DNA of 15,782 nt from Gemmatimonadota bacterium (GTDB taxonomy: Bacteria > Gemmatimonadota > Gemmatimonadetes > Gemmatimonadales > GWC2-71-9): NCBI GenBank assembly GCA_016180765.1, contig JACPAP010000273.1, forward strand, positions 1 through 15,782, written 5' to 3'. Numbering within the stretch: the stretch's first letter is position 1; each line of letters opens with the position of its first letter. The position numbers were made by a program, and so were the translations under genes. This document shows, in pieces, positions 13,907-15,782 of the stretch. The notes under the pieces were generated by a model. The model searched no databases. It had not been told where the DNA came from and was given only the letters and a program-made list of their open reading frames with translations.

Positions 13907-14060
13907 GAACGGAAACGGCGGAACGGGGATCTCTTCGCGCGCTGGCAGTTGGCGCGCGCCGCAGACGAAGAACGTTCGCATGGCGCGCGTTTCACTGACG
14001 CGCAGTCGGAGGTCCCCGTTCCCCGGTTTCCCGTTCCTGCCGTTCCCGCCGTTCCCGCCT
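13907..14060. repeat. Nested inverted-repeat structure between the outer-membrane gene and the glycosylase gene
   Basis: Outer arms: 13907-13929 (GAACGGAAACGGCGGAACGG + GGA) and 14013-14037 are nearly complementary. The right arm continues as 9-mers CCGTTCCTG, CCGTTCCCG, CCGTTCCCG to 14059. Inside lie two further stems: CGCGCGC (13936-13942) / GCGCGCG (13952-13958), and GCGCGT (13985-13990) / ACGCGC (13998-14003). The array begins right after the upstream stop and extends into the coding end of the convergent glycosylase gene. Position suits a bidirectional terminator; no T-tract is present. Confidence 0.75.
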
Positions 14061-14648
14061 GGAAAGCCAGGGCGAATCCGTCACATAGAATCGCAGGGGC
14101 CAGTCCGCGGCACGGCTGATGCCGACCCGTGGACTGGCGGCGATGCGCATGGGCGGTTGGCGGGTCGGCCGATAGACCCGGATCCGAGGCCCCGCCAGAC
14201 TCTCCCCGTCGAAGCCTCCCGTAATGCCGAGCGCCTCGCAGAGGCGCCCCGGGCCGGCGCACCAGAGCGTGGGACTCCCAGTCCCGCGGCGACGCCGCAT
14301 GGCGACCAGGCCGTCCAGTGGTTCCAGGGCCCGCAGCAGCACCGCCGACGGATAGCCGTCGCGCTCGGTCACCACGTTGGCGCACCAATGGTTGCCGTAA
14401 ATGAAGTACACGTAGCAGGTGCCCGGCGGGCCAAATAAGCGGGCGTTGCGCGCGGTCTTGCGCCAGCCGTAGCCGTGGGCCGCGGGGTCGTGCGGCCCGA
14501 CGTAGGCTTCGACCTCCACGATCCGGCCGGCGGTGCGAACGCCCCGGACGCGCGTCTCCACCACGCACCCCAATAAGTCGCGCGCGACCCGTTCGGTGTC
14601 GCGCCTGTAAAACCGGGCGGCAAGCGGTCGGCCCAGCGTGAGACTCAC
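13992..14648 (-). CDS. 3-methyladenine DNA glycosylase (AAG/MPG family)
   Basis: Monofunctional base-excision enzyme removing alkylated purines such as 3-methyladenine and hypoxanthine. Seen: ARDLLGCVVETRV, the catalytic Glu47 in IVEVEAYVG (human E125 counterpart), DPAAHGYGWRKTARNARLFG, the CYVYFIYGNHWCANVV signature, AVLLRALEPLDG and the GPGRLCEALGI active-site block. Start GTG 14648 overlaps the stop of the upstream LOTUS-protein gene (GTGA). The family normally ends soon after the PLRFYVTDSPWLSR strand. Here about 20 more residues, Arg/Glu-rich and then GPPTARQ, are encoded by the inverted 9-nt array at the convergent junction. The tail is probably a passenger rather than a functional part. 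The family call is secure; the symbol is left blank because naming varies. Confidence 0.94.
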   Translation of the reverse strand: MSLTLGRPLAARFYRRDTERVARDLLGCVVETRVRGVRTAGRIVEVEAYVGPHDPAAHGYGWRKTARNARLFGPPGTCYVYFIYGNHWCANVVTERDGYPSAVLLRALEPLDGLVAMRRRRGTGSPTLWCAGPGRLCEALGITGGFDGESLAGPRIRVYRPTRQPPMRIAASPRVGISRAADWPLRFYVTDSPWLSRRERRERQERETGERGPPTARQ

Positions 14649-15782
14649 GCTCCCGAGGACTTCTCCTGGCCGGACCCGCGTACCGCCCGCTGAAGCGCGG
14701 CCGTCACCCGCTTGAGCAGTCCGGACTGCGGGGCCTCATCCAGAGCCGGCGAGGCCGCAGGGGTCGCTGGGGCCGCTGGGGCCGGCTCGGCGGGCGGGGT
14801 CCGCGGCGGTTCCAGCGAGCGCCCTGGCCCGGCCTCTTGGGTACGCGGTTCCCCACCGGCCAGCGGCTGGCGTCCTCGGCTCCCGCCGCGGGGGCGTACC
14901 GAGCGAACCGTGGCCGCCACCGGTGGAGTGGGCGGCGAGACTGGTGGACCCGATGGCACATCCGCCTGCGCCTCGGGCGGCCGATCGCCGCCCCCAAGGG
15001 GCGGCGTCGGCCCGCGCGAACCGCGGCGAAATCGTGGATTGCGCCGCGCGGCAGCGGATGCCGCCAGGTCCGGGGCGCGAGGCGCCGGGAGCGGGCTGAT
15101 CGCGGAGGCTCCCGGTTCCGCGGGCCGCCGCCCGGACTGAGCCTCTGCGGCCTCTCCAGCCTGTGCGGCTTCTGCGGCCCCTGCCGCCTCAGCCGACGCC
15201 TCCTCTCTTCGGCCCCGGCCCCGACCTCCCCGTCGCCCTCGCCGGTGGCGACGACCGCCTTCGGCATCCGCGCCTTCGGCCTCCGCGGGCGGAGCTACCG
15301 CGCCGGGCTCGACCCGGTCTTCCACCAGAGCCTCCGGGTTGAGCTTCAGGAAGTAGCGGCCGCCGTCATCCTTGGTGAGCTCCACCACATTGGCGTCGTG
15401 GGCCTGGCGCAGCAGCCGCTGGAACCGCGCGCGCTCGAAGACCGGGTCGCGCTCCGCCCCGGACCGCTCGATCATACGGTCGCGTACGCGCTCCGCTTCG
15501 ACCTGGTTCTCCAGCGCCCCCATGGTCGCCAGCGTTTCCTTCAGCAGTTGGAACGCCGCGGCCAGGGTCAGCGCGCCGCCGGCGCCGGCGGCCCGCTCCC
15601 GCACCCGCGAGGCGCGCGGGCGCGGTGGCGGGGCCGGTCGCCGTGCCAACTCCGCCTCGACCGCCGGCGGCACATTGGCGTTCGACCCCAGATCGACGTC
15701 GTACTGACCGGTCTCTTGCTTGGTGAGCCGGAGCAGCCCGCGCTGGCCCGCTTCCGCCACGAACTTGCTGAACCGGCTGAAC
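14645..15782 (-). CDS. LOTUS/OST-HTH domain RNA-binding protein, C-terminal part (N-terminus outside window)
   Basis: The frame is open to the window edge, so the start is not seen; a GTG at 15760 falls inside a domain and is not a credible start. First comes the end of an OST-HTH domain (FSRFSKFVAEAGQRGLLRLT, then GQYDVDL). A second OST-HTH-like domain follows at about 63-142 counted from 15760 (AFQLLKETLATMGALE, then FERARFQRLLRQAHDANVVELT and RYFLKLNP). Bacterial LOTUS domains often follow a NYN/DUF88 RNase domain, which would lie off the edge (inference). The rest is disordered: a basic HRRGRRGGRGRGRRE stretch like an RGG box, an Ala/Glu 9-nt-periodic linker, and long Pro/Arg/Gly-rich sequence. 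A short helix GLLKRVTAALQRAV closes it. The stop overlaps the glycosylase GTG. Confidence 0.72.
   Translation of the reverse strand, partial: FSRFSKFVAEAGQRGLLRLTKQETGQYDVDLGSNANVPPAVEAELARRPAPPPRPRASRVRERAAGAGGALTLAAAFQLLKETLATMGALENQVEAERVRDRMIERSGAERDPVFERARFQRLLRQAHDANVVELTKDDGGRYFLKLNPEALVEDRVEPGAVAPPAEAEGADAEGGRRHRRGRRGGRGRGRREEASAEAAGAAEAAQAGEAAEAQSGRRPAEPGASAISPLPAPRAPDLAASAAARRNPRFRRGSRGPTPPLGGGDRPPEAQADVPSGPPVSPPTPPVAATVRSVRPRGGSRGRQPLAGGEPRTQEAGPGRSLEPPRTPPAEPAPAAPATPAASPALDEAPQSGLLKRVTAALQRAVRGSGQEKSSGA
15141..15194. repeat. Six 9-nt units inside the LOTUS-protein linker
   Basis: On the plus strand six successive 9-mers read GCCTCTGCG, GCCTCTCCA, GCCTGTGCG, GCTTCTGCG, GCCCCTGCC, GCCTCAGCC. 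On the coding strand they give a three-residue Ala-rich periodicity (Ala-Glu-Ala, Ala-Gly-Ala, Ala-Gln-Ala). The unit is nearly the same as the CTGCGGCCT/CTGCCGCCT unit of the array upstream of tdh. Simple codon slippage is the plain explanation. Confidence 0.7.

Overview
The window is one 15.8 kb stretch of a GC-rich bacterial chromosome with ordinary housekeeping and metabolic genes. It has no rRNA, tRNA, CRISPR array, transposase or phage gene that I can recognise. Several things suggest Gemmatimonadota or a similar high-GC phylum: a Cys-type formate dehydrogenase, a ThiE of the TASK type, a LOTUS-domain protein with a basic Arg/Gly tail, and intergenic short-unit arrays. That placement is a guess from general resemblance.

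Layout. Positions 1-2638 (+) hold a tightly overlapping run rho (5' end cut off)-ruvX-mltG, joined by ATGA overlaps. thiE (-) converges on mltG. aroH and an RlmI-like methyltransferase (+) follow, joined by a GTGA overlap. An ArsR repressor and an SdpI-like membrane protein (-) form a small autoregulated-looking pair that ends on the same CTAG as the methyltransferase. Divergent to the pair is an unrecognised protein with a weak methyltransferase-like fold signature. Positions 6786-12906 (+) carry formate dehydrogenase alpha, an atypical SDR, threonine 3-dehydrogenase (tdh) and glycine C-acetyltransferase (kbl). A 331-bp gap precedes a small outer-membrane beta-barrel protein. On the minus strand the window closes with a 3-methyladenine DNA glycosylase, whose start overlaps the stop of a LOTUS/OST-HTH protein that runs off the right edge.

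How they work together. Tdh and Kbl convert threonine to glycine and acetyl-CoA. Formate dehydrogenase could consume one-carbon units released further down that route (inference). RuvX, Rho, MltG, the rRNA methyltransferase and the glycosylase are core information or envelope functions.

The most striking content is non-genic. Two related palindromic elements (70 and 103 bp, 13-bp or 10-bp terminal inverted repeats, apparent 2-bp GA/TC duplications in a CGAG/CTCG target) lie 1.6 kb apart. Each adds a multiple of three bases. One is embedded in frame in the membrane anchor of mltG; the other sits between the thiE and aroH starts. They resemble in behaviour the in-frame palindromic elements of Rickettsia. 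In addition, four gene junctions carry head-to-head arrays of 7- or 9-nt units that can fold into long hairpins. Two of these are also translated, as the N-terminus of RuvX and the C-terminus of the glycosylase. thiE appears to have lost about 20-25 codons, including its Asn-Asp motif.
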